From Mesorhabditis belari (taxonomy: Eukaryota; Nematoda; Chromadorea; Rhabditida; Rhabditidae), in assembly GCA_958450365.1 (NCBI GenBank), contig CAUEEP010000735.1:1617501-1681500 (forward strand): DNA of 64,000 bases. Reading direction: 5' to 3'. The notes under the pieces were generated by a model. The model made no database searches, was not told the origin of the DNA, and worked only from the letters and a program-made list of their open reading frames with translations. Made by a program: the position numbers and the translations under genes. Of the stretch, positions 11,601 through 23,417 are shown in pieces; position 1 is the stretch's first letter, and every line of letters begins with the position of its first letter.

Positions 11601-13538
11601 TTAGTGCTTGGCGGCAAAACGACGAGGGCAGGGACAGTAGTTGGCATCTCTGCCTTGACCTCCGGGTTGTCCGGGTCCTCCATCGTGGCCACGGCCTTAA
11701 ATAGAAAGACATACACCTTGTAATCAGTTTTTGAATCATGTAAATTGAAAAAACAGAACCTCCAGGGCTTCCAGGGCCTCCTGGGCGTCCGTTTCCTCCG
11801 TTTTGTCCGGGTTGGCCAGGGGCTCCAGCGGCTCCGTTGTCTCCGGGAGCTCCCTAAAAAGTGGACAATAGAGTTTCAAGTGGTGTAAGTACTGATAGGT
11901 TACTTTTGTCCCGTTACCCAGTCTAGTTTAAACTTCATCCCTTGACTTACACGGCCTCCAGGTTGTCCGGGGGCTCCGGATGGTCCTTGGGGTCCGGGGG
12001 TTCCACGAGATCCATTTTGTCCAGGTTGTCCCGGTGCTCCATCGGATCCAGGCTGTCCGGGGGCTCCATCGTTTCCAGGCTGTCCAGCAGGTCCCTCGGG
12101 AGCTGGCGACGAGTCTCCATCTTGTCCAGGGGCTCCTTGGTCTCCGGGGGCTCCATCGCGTCCAGGGGCACCAGGGGCACCAGGGAGTCCACCAGGGCAA
12201 CGCTTGCAACCAGATCCCTGAAAAAGTTCTGTAAAGTAATTATAGGTTTCTTACATCATCGTGTCCTTGTGGGGCTTGTCCGGGTGCTCCGGGCTCTCCA
12301 CGGCCTCCAGGTGATCCAGGATATCCGTTCTCTCCGGGGCTTCCAGGGGGCCCTGGTGGTCCAGCGGGGCAGTTATTGTATGAGTCGCAAGAGCATTGTC
12401 CTCCGTATCCGCCACCTCCGCCACCGCCGCGGTTTCCGTTCCAGGCTGGTGGGGCAGATTCGCGGGAAGACGATCCAGAATCCCAGGCGCTACGGCCATG
12501 ACGACTGCGGCCTGTGCTGGCACGGGCAAGCTGGAATTGGGAATGGTTGATAAGCTGGTGTTATACTCGTTGGGGGACCCGCTGTCTCATTATATCACTC
12601 ACGCTAAATCCGATTTTGATATCGACTTCTTTAAGACATGGGTCTTTAAGTCTTTAAGACATGCTGCTGCTTGCTGTCAGATTAGATTTGCAAAGTTTTA
12701 ATCGGGCCTGGCAACTACCGTACACACTCAACAAATTGAGTCGTTTTGGACCAATTAAAAAGAGAATTCAGGATGAGAAATGGTATTAAAGGTAAGCTAT
12801 GGGATGATCTTTTCTTTTAGGAAAGCACAATACCGAAAACCTTGTACCTTTTCTTGAACGTGGTTGCCAAGAAGTATGCTTTAAATTAATGATCTTTGTT
12901 ACCTTTTGTTGTTATTGTTATTGCTCTATTGGTAATTTTTTTGCTAAACTTCTGTGAGGAAAATTTTCATCAAAGTCGAATTCAGCGTAATTGATAAAAT
13001 GAGACGGGAAAATTAAGCTCCGCCCCAACCGATAAGCTTGCTGGTTGTCTAGGAAACTTTTCAAATTGACAAGTTCAGGTACTTCTGCCAAATTCTAAGC
13101 ACTCACCTTCAACGCATCCAAGACCTCCATCTCCTTGACTCTGGCACGATCGTTGCGCATTTGGATCTCATTTTGAACCTCCTCAATCTAGAATTTTCTT
13201 GATAAAGCTAGTCAATAGCTAAAGCTAGTCAATAGCTAAAGCTAGTCAATAGCTAAAGCTAGTCAATAGCTAAAGCTAGTCAATAGCTAAAGCTAGTCAA
13301 TAGCTAAAGCTAGTCAATAGCTAAAGCTAGTCAATAGCTAAAGCTAGTCAATAGCTAAAGCTAGTCAATAGCTAAAGCTAGTCAATAGCTAAAGCTAGTC
13401 AATAGCTAAAGCTTATTAAAAAAACTAAAATTAATCTTTCAAACAAACCTGTCCCCACAAGTATGGAGTGTAGAAGAGGCAGATGAGGATAGCTGCAATC
13501 GAGCCTCCAGAGGATATCCAACCGAGTGCGTTGCTCAT
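11601..13538 (-). CDS. col: Cuticle collagen
   Basis: Secreted cuticular collagen of 299 residues. The minus-strand exons are 13538-13449, 13187-13107, 12530-12255, 12217-11951, 11853-11760 and 11695-11601 (stop TAA). All junctions keep frame. The N-terminus [12 protein letters not shown] is followed by a hydrophobic anchor ([13 protein letters not shown]). A basic site RSRHGR then fits subtilisin-type processing. Next come a Gly-rich [18 protein letters not shown] region, Gly-X-Y blocks interrupted by a Cys pair ([11 protein letters not shown]), and the C-terminus [11 protein letters not shown]. Paired short Cys motifs flanking the triple-helix blocks are the usual nematode cuticle pattern. 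The start was chosen because a trans-splice-like acceptor sits only two bases upstream of ATG. Overlapping readings of the same DNA in other frames are shadows of Gly-X-Y codons. Confidence 0.95.
13200..13412. repeat. 17-bp minisatellite in collagen intron 1, about 12 copies
   Basis: The unit AAAGCTAGTCAATAGCT is almost invariant. It occupies most of the first collagen intron without touching either splice site. Confidence 0.95.
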
Positions 13539-13704
13539 TTCTGGAATTGACTTTGATGATTGGATACCGTATAACTTTAATAGCTCAGTTAAGATATAAA
13601 ATTTGAGCTCTACAGTAATCCCCAAAAAAAACCCACTTTCTGGAGCTGCCGAGGAGTTCGGTGTGGCTCTGAAATGTCCCGTTCCAGCTGAACTTCTTTT
13701 ATAC
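13539..13704 (-). promoter_or_regulatory. Collagen TATA box and outron with SL1-type trans-splice site
   Basis: On the minus strand TATAAAAG lies at about 13703-13696. About 150 bases downstream TCAATTCCAG precedes AAATG of the collagen start codon. This is the expected layout of a TATA promoter followed by an outron and spliced-leader acceptor. The site is inferred from sequence only. Confidence 0.6.
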
Positions 13705-14234
13705 TCTCAAAAATTTATCAAAACAAAACCGGTTTTCAAATATTCTTTCGAATTTTCTTTTAGCTAACTTTTCTTTGGGCAAGGGCTCAAGGGTGTTTGA
13801 AAGGAAAAGAGAAAGGAAAAGAGAAACTCTTTCGTCTCACCGTTTTGACCGATTTTTGCCGAGATGCATTTCATTTTGCCCCTTGAATGATTTGAGATTT
13901 CGGAAAAATATCCCAAATTTGAGACGGTTATTTTAGTGGAACGCTTTTAGTTGTTGATTGACACTAACTTTGGATAACGATTATTTAATAGACTTCAATA
14001 GTTAGCAAGAGAACCAAGAAAGAGTTTAAATGCAAATTGCAACGGTTTAAATGCAAATTGCAAAGGTTTAAGTGCAAATTGCAAAGGTTTAAGTGCAAAT
14101 TTCAGAGCTTAAGTGTCTTTTCTACCGTAATCTTGACCATAAGTTACCGTAATCTCATCTCTAATCACCATAATCTTGTAACAAATAGGGTTTTAAATGC
14201 AAATCGTTAAGTAGAGTGCTTCAAAGTTTTATTC

Positions 14235-15909
14235 TCAAGCAATCATTTCACTTTTATATTGGAAGAATTTGCGAATCTCTTCCAGGGGTTTGCCCTAAAA
14301 CTGAAATGAAACTGGATTTAAATGATTTCAAATGATTCAAATGATCAAATGACTGGATTCAAATGATTTCAAATGATCAAATGACTGGATTCAATTCAAA
14401 CCTTGATTGAATCAAGAACCCAGCGACAACAACGATAATTCAGATCGGCGACCATTAGATGAGAGCTTGCCTGGAAATTGATTATCACAAAAGAAATTGG
14501 TTTTTGAAAGTGATTAGCCTACTGAGCCTATTATAGTGCAAATGATATTCGAAATTTGCATATTAAACTTAAAGGTTGGCAACTAGAATTGAACGACAGA
14601 GCAACAGGCAACAGGCAACAGGCCAGAGCAACAGGCATAACTCGGTGAATTCTCTTAGCTCGATGAATCTTCTACTTCTATAAGCCTATAAGCTATAAGC
14701 TGACCCGGATAGTGCTTTTTGAACTCGGTCAACCACTTTGATTTGCACAGACATCAAATCCCAGCTATGTTTTCATCAAACTCTTGTAAACTCACGATGA
14801 TCAACTCCAAAATGACGGCTCTCGACAATTTGTTGACAAAATCCTCCTCCCAACGGGTGACAGAATCTCTAAAATTTATTTGTTCTAACAAAATCATTTT
14901 ATCCAAGATACCGATTTTCGTTGTCAGCATGGTATTCACACCAAGAAATGATCTAGAAACTTGAAATTAAGAAATCTACTCCATTTTCTTTACCAAAGTC
15001 AACATTTTACTTGAAACATTAGCCAAATAAATTGGTTGAATGTTGTTTAGTGTGGCTTCATCCTGAAAAGTCTAAAATTAAGATAAAATATTCTTATACA
15101 AAAGTGGAATATGTTTGCAAGAATCCGGAATATTTAGCAGCGGCTTTGGAGATGTTGTGGATCTCGTTGCGGTTTGATTTCAACTGAAATGATCTCATCA
15201 AAAAAAGATTTTGGTCTTAAGTATTCGGGTATAACGAGGATTAACTTTGAATCCAAAACTCAAACTTTGAATCCAAAAGTTTATTTCTTGAGTAAATAAA
15301 CGTTAAGTTAGCATCATTTTACAAGATAACCTTTCGCAGAAACTTTTTCGTTGATAAATGATCTTGAAAAGCTTTTAAGCTTCGTATGAATCAATGGAAA
15401 TTGGTAATAAATCATTGAATTGAATCAAAATCATTGAATTGGTTTGGGTCAGCTCAATTTTTTTAATGAATCAGCCAATCAAACAATAAAATAAGCCAAC
15501 TAAATCCAGAAATATCTTCAAAATTTATAACGATCGTCTTTGAATCAATCTAAAATCAATCTAAAACCATTAACCGCTCTAAAAAGTTCTCAGCCTTTAA
15601 AGTTCTCAGCCTTTAAAGTTCTCAGCCTTTAAAGTTCTCAGCCTTTAAAGTTCTAGCCCTTAAAGTTCTAGCCCTTAAAGTTCTAGCCCTTAAAGTTCTA
15701 GCCCTTCAAGCTTGAATCTGGTCAGTTTTCTTTCGAATTCTTATGGCTAACAAAGCTCTCCTAAAGCCAAATATCTCTAAAATCTTTTCTAAGAAATGTA
15801 GAATTAATCCAAATCCCTTTAAAACTTAATAACTTGCAAATTTGGCCTTTTAAACACCAGATTTCCCAGAACCGCAAAAATTCCTCACCAAAATCTGATC
15901 CTCCAGCAT
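14235..15909 (-). CDS. skr: Skp1-related protein (SCF ubiquitin ligase adaptor family), short and divergent
   Basis: Minus-strand exons 15909-15889, 15183-15100, 15062-14994, 14952-14912, 14868-14796, 14470-14402 and 14294-14235 join in frame to 138 residues. Skp1 landmarks appear in order: LLKSNRNEIHNISKAAAK (N-terminal BTB/POZ-like start), YLANVSSKMLTLIISWCEYH, VTRWEEDFVNKL (the WDxxFV block), ELIIASSHLMVADL and IKGKPLEEIRKFF (C-terminal F-box contact helix). Family members bridge cullin and F-box proteins. This one is shorter than typical Skp1 (about 160) and lacks the acidic loop and the usual terminal tail. The start follows TTTCCCCAG nine bases upstream, a likely trans-splice acceptor. 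Nematodes have many skr genes, so the exact paralogue is open. Confidence 0.85.
15592..15706. repeat. 15-16 bp tandem repeat in skr intron 1
   Basis: Four to five copies of AAAGTTCTCAGCCTTT are followed by four of AAAGTTCTAGCCCTT, a visible switch of variant within one array. Confidence 0.85.
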
Positions 15910-16212
15910 TATCTCAATCTGGGGAAATAAAGAGGCATTAGCTTTATAAAATTTAGTAAGAAAAATACTTTGTGTTTCACGTGTTTGGAAATTCTATTCC
16001 TCACACAAACTCTATGCGCAAAAAAAGCCAAAAATTTCTCTGTTTACCTACTCTTGGGTTCGTCCCTTCTTTTTCTCTCTTTTACGCATTTTTGAACAAT
16101 CGATGTATGTTGCAAAGAGAGCTTTATTCGTCATCAGAATAAGAATCAAAGAAAATTTTGAAATTACACGATCAAAATAAATTTCAAACGCACATTCCGA
16201 TCAAGAAAAGGC

Positions 16213-16618
16213 GGGGGTGGGACAAATGCTACCTTTTTTTGCTCGCCTGAACATTTGCGCACCTTTTTTTTGCTGGAAAAGGCCTTAGGAAAGGTCGTAG
16301 AGCTTCAAAAATGTTTCATAGAAGGGAATCGGATGCGTAGATTCCGAATTTTGACAAATCAGACCTCGCTGACACGTCAAATTTGGGCTAAAAGGCAAAA
16401 ACTACGCAACTTAACGCTTTTCCGCAGTTTTTGCCTTTTAGCCCAAATTTGACGTGTCAGCGAGGTCTGATTTGTCGAAATTCGGAATCTACGCATACGA
16501 TTCCTTTATATGGAAATATTTTCGAAGCTCTACGGCCTTGCCTAAGGCCTTTTCCAGCAAAAAAAGGTGCGCAAATGTCCAGGTGCGCAAAAAAAAAGGT
16601 CGCATTTGTCCCACCCCC
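16213..16618. mobile_element. Foldback element with perfect 9-bp target duplication (copy 1)
   Basis: The whole 406 bp is a near-perfect inverted repeat from GGGGGTGGGACAAATG to CATTTGTCCCACCCCC, centred near 16418. It is flanked by AGAAAAGGC on both sides (16204-16212 and 16619-16627). A 9-bp duplication points to Mutator-like mobilisation rather than Tc1/mariner. Copy 2 is at 36153-36556. Confidence 0.9.
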
Positions 16619-16729
16619 AGAAAAGGCAAAATTTGGAAGCTTTAAAGCAATGAAAAGATAAATTAGCATAAATGTCTGATTTGTCTAAATTAGCATTTAT
16701 TTTCGGTAATGTCTCCGCCTCACAAAGTT

Positions 16730-16977
16730 TTTATTTCATTTTCTGTCTTCTCGCCTCTTCAACTGGTACGTTTTTTCTTTTCTTTAAATTTTATCATACT
16801 TTTTTTTGAGCTAACTTTTGCACTATTTGGCTGAAATTTATTTATTGAAAATGTTATTTTATTTTGGGTTGGGGAGAATGAAATGGCGTCGAAGTTTAAA
16901 GACACTTTTTTCACGCCTAAAAGCCTTCTTTAAATACACGTTTAATCTATATTTTTAGTGGCGATCACGGCGGAAAG
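16730..16977 (+). promoter_or_regulatory. Conserved 5' flank of mucin-like gene 1
   Basis: TTCTCGCCTCTTCAACT and TTTTGCACTATTTGGCTG recur in the same order upstream of the paralogue at 24530-24640. A TTTTTAG acceptor at 16958 precedes GGCGATCACGGCGG just before ATG. The pattern fits a shared promoter or 5' untranslated exon. A MITE end (TTGGGTTGGGGA) sits in copy 1 only. Confidence 0.5.
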
Positions 16978-19203
16978 ATGCGTTTGGCGGTGCTGCTTGC
17001 TGCCGTCATTTTTGGGTTGGCTTTGACTTTATTTCTTTTGTAAACTTGTTTTAGTTATGTGTCACCCCTGGAGTTCGAGCACTTGTCTTCTGCTGATGTG
17101 TTAGAGTTGTCGCGTCCTAGTCGTCACAAAGTTGTTGCTCAGCCCGACGAGGAAATTCAAGAGGAAGAGGGTATTGTCTTTGCTAGTTTTGGGAAAAATA
17201 GTCTTTAACTGATTGCAATCAAAAGCAGTTTCCTATGATTTTGAATTGATATAGCGCTTTCAACGCATTTGGAAAAACAGATGTTTCACCGCCCATTTAA
17301 ATTTCTGTTAATTAGAAAGGTTTAATCTTGAAGCTTCCTTAATTTTGGTTTTCAGATCATGAAACTCTCCCAGATTTCCCCACTCTCAGAACAACACCAA
17401 CGACGACAGAACCGGAAGAACAAGAACGTATTGTCTTTGAATTTATACAGGGCTTTAATCGCATTTGGAAAAATAGCTATTTGACCGCCCAATTAAATTT
17501 CTGTTAATTAGTAAGGTTTAATCTTGAAGCTTTCTTAATTTTGCTTTTCAGCCGAGGGAACTCTCGTAACTTTTCCCCCTCTCAGAACAACACCAACACC
17601 AGCGACGACGACAGAACCGGAAGAAAAAGAACGTATTGTCTTTGAATTTATACAGGGCTTTAATCGGATTTGGAAAAACAGCTATTTCACCGCCCAATTA
17701 AATTTCTGTTAATTAGTAAGGTTTAATCTTGAAGCTTTCTTAATTTTGCTTTTCAGCCGAGGGAACTCTCGTAACTTTTCCCCCTCTCAGAACAACACCA
17801 ACACCAGCGACGACGACAGAACCGGAAGAACGAGAACGTATTGTCTTTGAATTTATACAGGGCTTTAATCGCATTTGGAAAAATAGCTATTTGACCGCCC
17901 AATTAAATTTCTGTTAATTAGTAAGGTTTAATCTTGAAGCTTTCTTAATTTTGGTTTTCAGCCGAGGGAACTCTCGTAACTTTTTCCCCTCTCAGAACAA
18001 CACCAACGACGACGACATTTACTGCTACAACTACAGGTTTATGGTTACGACTTTGTCGATTGATTTGGACAATAACAAAATGAAAGTTTAGAGACCGCTA
18101 CTCCCCCTACAACAGAAGCCACAACTAGTCCAACAACGTCGGCACCTACTGCAAAGCCACAACAGACAGACACCACAACAAGAACAACTGAGAGTCCAAT
18201 TGAGAATACTATTACAACTTCTGGTTTGTCTTTAATTTCTCAATTTATCTGTTTTCATTGAAGGACCTCCAACGTTCACTACACTGGGTCCATTGCCAAC
18301 TACTTCAATCAAGGAACCGACAGCCACTACTTCAACTCCTGGTTGGTTTTTGCAATTTTTATAGCTACCTACCTAGTTTTATCGTGATGCCGGTTACCCT
18401 AATATATAGGGTGTCCAAAGAAATATTTTCAAACCGGAATTTCTCGGAATTTCTGGTGGCTAGAGATGGTCGGTGTGGTGTCATAGTGAATCATTTGTGC
18501 TGGTAAAAATGGTTTTAGCACCAGGAGTGCCACCTATAGCCACTTAAAGTTTTTCTAAAATTCGGTTTGAAAAGGGGCCTTTTTTTGAGACACCCTGTAA
18601 TCTTAGTATACATATTAGATCTAATCTAACGCCACGATGCCAGTAGAAAGTCTCCGCTTTATGCTAAAAATTTTACCCTATTGATGTTCTCATGATACTC
18701 CCTATCGAGTGATGGTGTTTTCGTCAAAAAATGTGAAAAATTTAAGAGCACAAATGATTCACTATGACACCACATTGACCACCTTTATCTCACCACCAAA
18801 AATTCTGAAGAATTCCGGTTTAAAAACGTTTTGTCTATGCGACACCCTGTAGAGTATTGGTACCGTACAAGAGCAAAAGTTGGTTCTAAAATAAAACATC
18901 TATTTGAGATGTTTTTCACTCTTTTTACAGAAGTTTAGAACGAAAACATAATGTATAAATTATTTTTGATTTAGGTAATATCAAGAAAATTGAGCGGTGG
19001 AAGTATGATATTCGTCCAATGCGTTACTGTCCAGCACCGGGGTAATATTTGTTATCTTGGTTAGGTGAATATTTCTATTTAGATATCACAGGGACAGTGT
19101 AGAAGAAAAGAACGAGAAAGCCGTTAAGTCAAAACGTGAATCGGACCAATCGTCGACAAGTGCAGGAGTGATCAAGTGGATGAAAGAGCTGATTTTTGGG
19201 TAA
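16978..19203 (+). CDS. Secreted Thr/Pro-rich mucin-like protein with tandemly duplicated exons
   Basis: Ten exons join in frame to 286 residues: 16978-17015, 17055-17170, 17356-17427, 17552-17632, 17757-17837, 17962-18036, 18092-18223, 18264-18341, 18975-19041 and 19083-19203. The N-terminus MRLAVLLAAVIFG is a clear signal peptide. Exons 4-6 repeat a 27-residue module (PEGTLVTFPPLRTTPTP, then TTTEPEEKE). Later exons are Thr/Pro-rich (PTTEATTSPTTSAPT), as for O-glycosylated mucin-like proteins. The C-terminus (GNIKKIERWKYDI to KWMKELIFG) is unique and charged, with a single Cys. All middle exons begin and end in phase 1, so gain or loss of a unit keeps frame. Exons 4, 5 and 6 start exactly 205 bp apart. 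AATAAA motifs follow near 19243. No family name can be given. Confidence 0.85.
18404..18850. repeat. MITE in intron 8 of mucin-like gene 1
   Basis: AGGGTGTCCAAAG at about 18408 and GACACCCTGTA at 18841-18851 are inverted ends. Inner blocks (CATAGTGAATCATTTGTG) pair with their complements near 18750. A further GACACCCTGTAA near 18588 marks an internal end. Confidence 0.75.
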
Positions 19204-19621
19204 ACCAAAGAACTTTCTGTATATACAAATGTTTGTTTCGTGTAATAAATAGTGTAATAAATAGTTGTAATAAATAGTCTTTCCATTTTTGAATATCCAA
19301 TTACACAAGTCGAGCAGTTGCCGTAAACATTCCGTAAGATTCCGTAAAAATACCTAAGGTTCACTTAAAATCTGCTCACGTATTTTGATGTATTAAATAC
19401 AAAAGCATTTCGAGAGACAATACATACGTTAAACATTGTGCCTAACTATAATATTAATTGTTTTTTATTCGTTGATGCAAGTTGGGTTTGAAAAATCGTC
19501 TGATCGTTTGAAGAAGCCATAGTGATTTCTGTATTGTAGATTCCAGTCGTTCGTCCATTGCATAACTAAATTATGATATTTTGTCTTTAGCTAATTTCTT
19601 TGATTTAATATTTTTTAAATA

Positions 19622-22600
19622 TTATAAACGGGGGGGAAAGTTACGGTGGGATTCCTCCGGGCATGTGTCTGTCTTGCAACCGCTAACCAAAAGATCCTCG
19701 AGGTTATATCCGAGGCCAACAGATGAATCATTGGTATAATACAAATTCATACGGCCCTACATACTATTTTAAGTTGCACTTCTTTTTAACAGGTTTACTG
19801 TTGTGTGTAGAAAGGTGCGTTTATTTTTTGGCCTTGTTCTATCAAAGTAAGCTTCCTCGTCGTCATTGGCTTTGCTAGGATAATCTCTGATTGGATCAAA
19901 AAGCCAATTGAATTGATATGAGTCATGGACGTTTTGCACGAAAATCGCAGCAAAATTCTAAAAACAGTTTACATTTTCTATGTACAGTACTGGACAATGA
20001 AATATCATATTTGAAAAACGATCGTCACTTTCGCGCGTCTGTAACTCCCTTGTCTTTGAGTTTAAACTATTAGTGTTATACATTTTCTGAAAGCTCTTTT
20101 CAAGGGCTACACAATGGTAATATTAATATTTAAAAATACGGTAAAGACAAGGGAGTTATAGACGCGCGAAAGTGACGATCTTTTTTCAAATATGATATTT
20201 CATTGTCCAGTAGTGTAGGTACCGTAAATACTCTAATAGAACGTCACAAATCTGCGCGAAATAAGGTTAAAAAATTAATTCTATAAATCTAGTACTACAG
20301 GGTGGGCCATAATTGTCGCAACAAGATAAAGTTCTGCTTTTAAGGCAGACAAGAGCAAAAAAAACAAATTTTTAACTGAATAGCATTTATTATACATTGG
20401 CAATTATAAATGAACTATCAAATTCGAATTGGCCAGCATTTGAGCAGGCTCGCAGGCGTTTCAGGAAGGCGTCAACGGTGGCGACCAAATAGGCTGCATC
20501 GAGCTCTTCCCAAGCTTTCAACAGTAATTTATTCAAGCTTTCGATGCTTTTTTGGGGCTTTAAACAAGCTTTGGCTTCTAGAATCGACCACACTGAAAAA
20601 TCTATTGGCTTGAGTTCTGGAGAGCTAGGTGGTCACTCAGAAAAAGAAATGGAGTCCAAGAAGTTGTTTTGGCAGAACTCTTAGACTTTCTTGGATTTGT
20701 GGGCCAATGCGCCATCTTGTTGATAAGTCCAAATGCGATTTCAAGAATTTTTACGAGCTCAGGGCAAGAGCTCATCCTTGAGAAGAGCCAGGTTGCTATC
20801 GGAATTGACTTTCACGCCTTGGGGAACAAATATGAGGGGAGTCTTTCCTGTTGCAGTGATGCCGCCGAAAACCAACACAGAAGCTGGATTTGCATTTCGA
20901 GGAACCGTAGCATTCGGTTGAGCTTTGGCCCATACTCGATTATTTTACTTGTTAAGAAGGCCTTCAACGGTAAATATCTTTTCATTGAACAAGATATTGT
21001 GATGGTCCACTTCATAGAAGCGCATCAATAACTGACCTCCTCTCAATTTGCGCTTGTTTTTAGCGGCATTCGAAAGAAGTTGAATCTGGTTTTTCTTGTA
21101 AGCAATAAGTTTGAGCTTATTTTTGAGGATCCATCGCAATGAGGTGCTTGAAATCGCCATCTTCTTTGCCATTTGCCTTGCAGACTGGTTTGGTTTCTTC
21201 CGAATTCGGTCCCTACCTCCCTTGATGTTTGTCTTTGTGACGACAGTTCGGCATCTACCGCTTCTTGGTTGATCAGCAATTGTTCCCGTAGCTTCGTAGC
21301 ATTGAATAATGACGTTGAATAATAGTGTGGAAAATGACGCTTCTGTGACGCTTATGAACTTTAGGACACTTATGCGCCGAGACTCCTCGCTTGTGCAATT
21401 CGATGATCGATTGTCGATGGGGATTTTCCAGCCATTCTAAAAAACAACACATTTTATATGAAAAAAGTTTCAATTATATTCCAAATGTAATAAAAACACA
21501 AAAAAAACCGGAAATGAAGCTTAAATCAACGAGTTATTATCCTTGAACGCGCGTGATACCTTGTTGCGACAATTATGGCGCACCCTGTAGTATCTAAAAA
21601 TACTACTATTTTTTGGTACCAAAAGTGTAGTTGGGAAAAATCTAAGGGCTGAGCAAAAATGATTTTCTAAAAAGGAGTTAGACTACGCGACTGTACGGGG
21701 AGATGGCGTTCTATTAGAGTATTTACGGTAGGTAGTTCACAAAAGACAAATAATCAAGTTGCTCAATTCTAACGAACCTGATCTCCACATCTAGGGCTTC
21801 CAAATCCAATTGCTTGCACACAACACGTATTCCAGTCTAATTCTCTTACGGTACTCATTGCAAGCATTTGTGCCACGCAAGCGCCAATCGAGTGTCCATT
21901 GAACTGAAATGCAAATCAAGATGTAGTTTGAATCTTTTAAATCAAACCATAGCTATCACTTACCAATATTGTATGATCGTTTCCATATTTATCTTTCAAT
22001 TCTTTAAGCACTTTCCTAAACGATCCTTTTATTTACTTTGTACTTTACCCCTACCCGAGCCGTCTATGAGCGGCAAAGTAGCCTTTCAAAATCAAATTTC
22101 CAACATGAGCACTCTCGTTGCAGAAGGGGTGAAATAGCTTTAGCGTCTGAAAAAGTCACCAATTCTGAGCTCACTGAATGATACAGGGCGTTTAAAAAGT
22201 GTCTTTCAAACCGAATTTCCAAAAAAGCTTGGATGGCTCCAGGTGGCAGGCTTACTGGGGATGCTCACAGTTTCGCCACCGCCTTTTGAAGTGAGCCTAG
22301 CTCATTAGATTGGAAATTTTTTATTTTATATGCTAGTTGTTGTCTTTTGTTAGTTTTTTGTTTAATTTCATGTTTTTTTTCAATCTAGATTTAGAAGCAG
22401 AAAAATTTTTTCAATCGAATGAGCTAGGGCATTTGGAAAGGCGGTGGCGTAACTGTGAGCATCCTTAATTAGTTCAAAAAGTGTTTTTAGTCTTAATAAT
22501 TTTTGAATTTTTAGAGTTTCGGAGTGGGGAGTTTTTTCTGAATAAAACTGAATTTTTTTTTTCTGAATTTTCTGAATAAAAATGTAACCACGCACTTGAT

Positions 22601-22715
22601 TGTCGAGATCTAGCAGTTTCCCAAGCTTGGGATTATCACTAGCAAAATATTCGATGTTTGAAGACCCCGAAATCCAAATCGATATTTCTTTCCATCTACT
22701 TTTACCAATAGCAAC
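19622..22715 (-). CDS. Class 3 (fungal-type) lipase, 5' end not found
   Basis: Minus-strand exons 22715-22596, 22146-22055, 22015-21964, 21903-21778, 19957-19799 and 19756-19622 (stop TAA) join in frame to 227 residues. Class 3 lipases are secreted alpha/beta hydrolases. Seen here are the nucleophile elbow FNGHSIGACVAQM (Ser in GHSIG), the following FGSPRCGDQNFA (the 'FGxPRxGD' block), DPIRDYP with the likely catalytic Asp, and FLHTTG before YYTNDSS with the likely catalytic His. The N-terminal signal and first part of the fold are missing upstream of 22715, where repeats and a mariner scrap lie. The gene may therefore be 5'-incomplete or have exons I could not identify. The intron 19958-21777 is swollen by MITEs and a transposon. 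Confidence 0.82.
19986..20212. repeat. Foldback MITE in lipase intron
   Basis: CAGTACTGGACAATGAAATA and its complement TTTCATTGTCCAGTA end an almost perfect inverted repeat whose inner arm includes TCACTTTCGCGCGTCT. It is directly adjacent to the next element. Confidence 0.85.
20220..21730. repeat. MITE of the ACCGTAAATACT family, split by a transposon
   Basis: TACCGTAAATACTCTAATAG at 20220 and CTATTAGAGTATTTACGGTA at 21730 are exact inverted ends. The interior is interrupted at 20298-21587 by a Tc1/mariner element, so the MITE itself is only about 220 bp. Confidence 0.85.
20298..21587 (-). mobile_element. Tc1/mariner-superfamily transposon, 1290 bp, inactivated
   Basis: The inverted ends CAGGGTGGGCCATAATTG and CAATTATGGCGCACCCTG (complement) are flanked by TA on both sides. 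Minus-strand transposase blocks are RQMAKKMAISSTSLRW (HTH), ILFNEKIFTVEG, QQDGALAHKSK and PIDFSVWSILEA. The first catalytic Asp is Asn (FNEK for F-D-EK) and several frameshifts and stops break the frame. The third acidic residue is Asp, as in mariner-like DDD enzymes. Confidence 0.9.
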
Positions 22716-22896
22716 CTAAAGTTCGTTTCGTGATGCCAAAATATTCATTTTTCGATCTTTGAATTTTTGATGTTGCATTTTTCAAAAAGCTGTAGTTCAG
22801 GCTAGACTACCTAGATTGTTCCTCTTTTCTCAAATAATACATTTTGTAGAACTTATTAACTTTTCAAAACTACCGTAATCTCTAGTTTTATCTATT

Positions 22897-22990
22897 GGGT
22901 TGGTGAATTGAAAACTGCGGGCTATTTCGCATGGACTTGCAGATAAAGAAAACAACAGCATTGAACCAGCTGAAAGGGGGTTTGGTTATT
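22897..22990. repeat. About 90-bp dispersed repeat (copy at 34251-34345)
   Basis: TTGGGTTGGTGAATTGAAA then GCGGGCTAT and CATTGAACCAGCTGAAAG are shared nearly base for base with 34253-34340. The left end is that of the MITE at 2938. Confidence 0.8.
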
Positions 22991-23075
22991 TCAACATTTT
23001 CTCAAATTATTGCGAAAAAATTATGCTGCCAGCTTTTTATTTTTTGGTATTTTTCTTCACTTCTATTGCACTCGA

Positions 23076-23200
23076 CAATTGGATGATTCCAAATTACTCG
23101 GACTCATTACCAACGATCATCGGGTATCATCGCGTGAATTGGGAGAAGAGTTAGCGGTTGATCATGCTACAGTGCTAAGGCACATTACAGTACAGTTACT
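23076..23200 (+). pseudogene. Mariner N-terminal HTH remnant
   Basis: The translated stretch SSRELGEELAVDHATVLRHI is the helix-turn-helix of mariner transposases. The flanking frame is unrelated and no catalytic region follows, so it is a scrap. It lies just 5' of the recognisable part of the lipase gene. Confidence 0.75.
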
Positions 23201-23417
23201 TGCAAAAGAAGCTACGGACATTATCAATGTCTGACCTTACCCCAATCTTCATTTTTCCCCATAGTCCAACAGAAACAGTAAATCTAAAAACGTTAAAGCA
23301 TTTTACTTTCTTGTTTATGATTTACTTGTATAAATGTTGCCAGTCGCTTTTTTCGAGACATTTTTCTGGGTTGTCGCTGATGGAATTCAAGCCAATAAAA
23401 AGATACTAAAGGATTTT

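Noticed and set aside
11928..12701. Several Ser/Arg/Trp-rich frames over the collagen
   Set aside because: Off-frame readings of Gly-X-Y codons; the true frame is on the minus strand and spliced.
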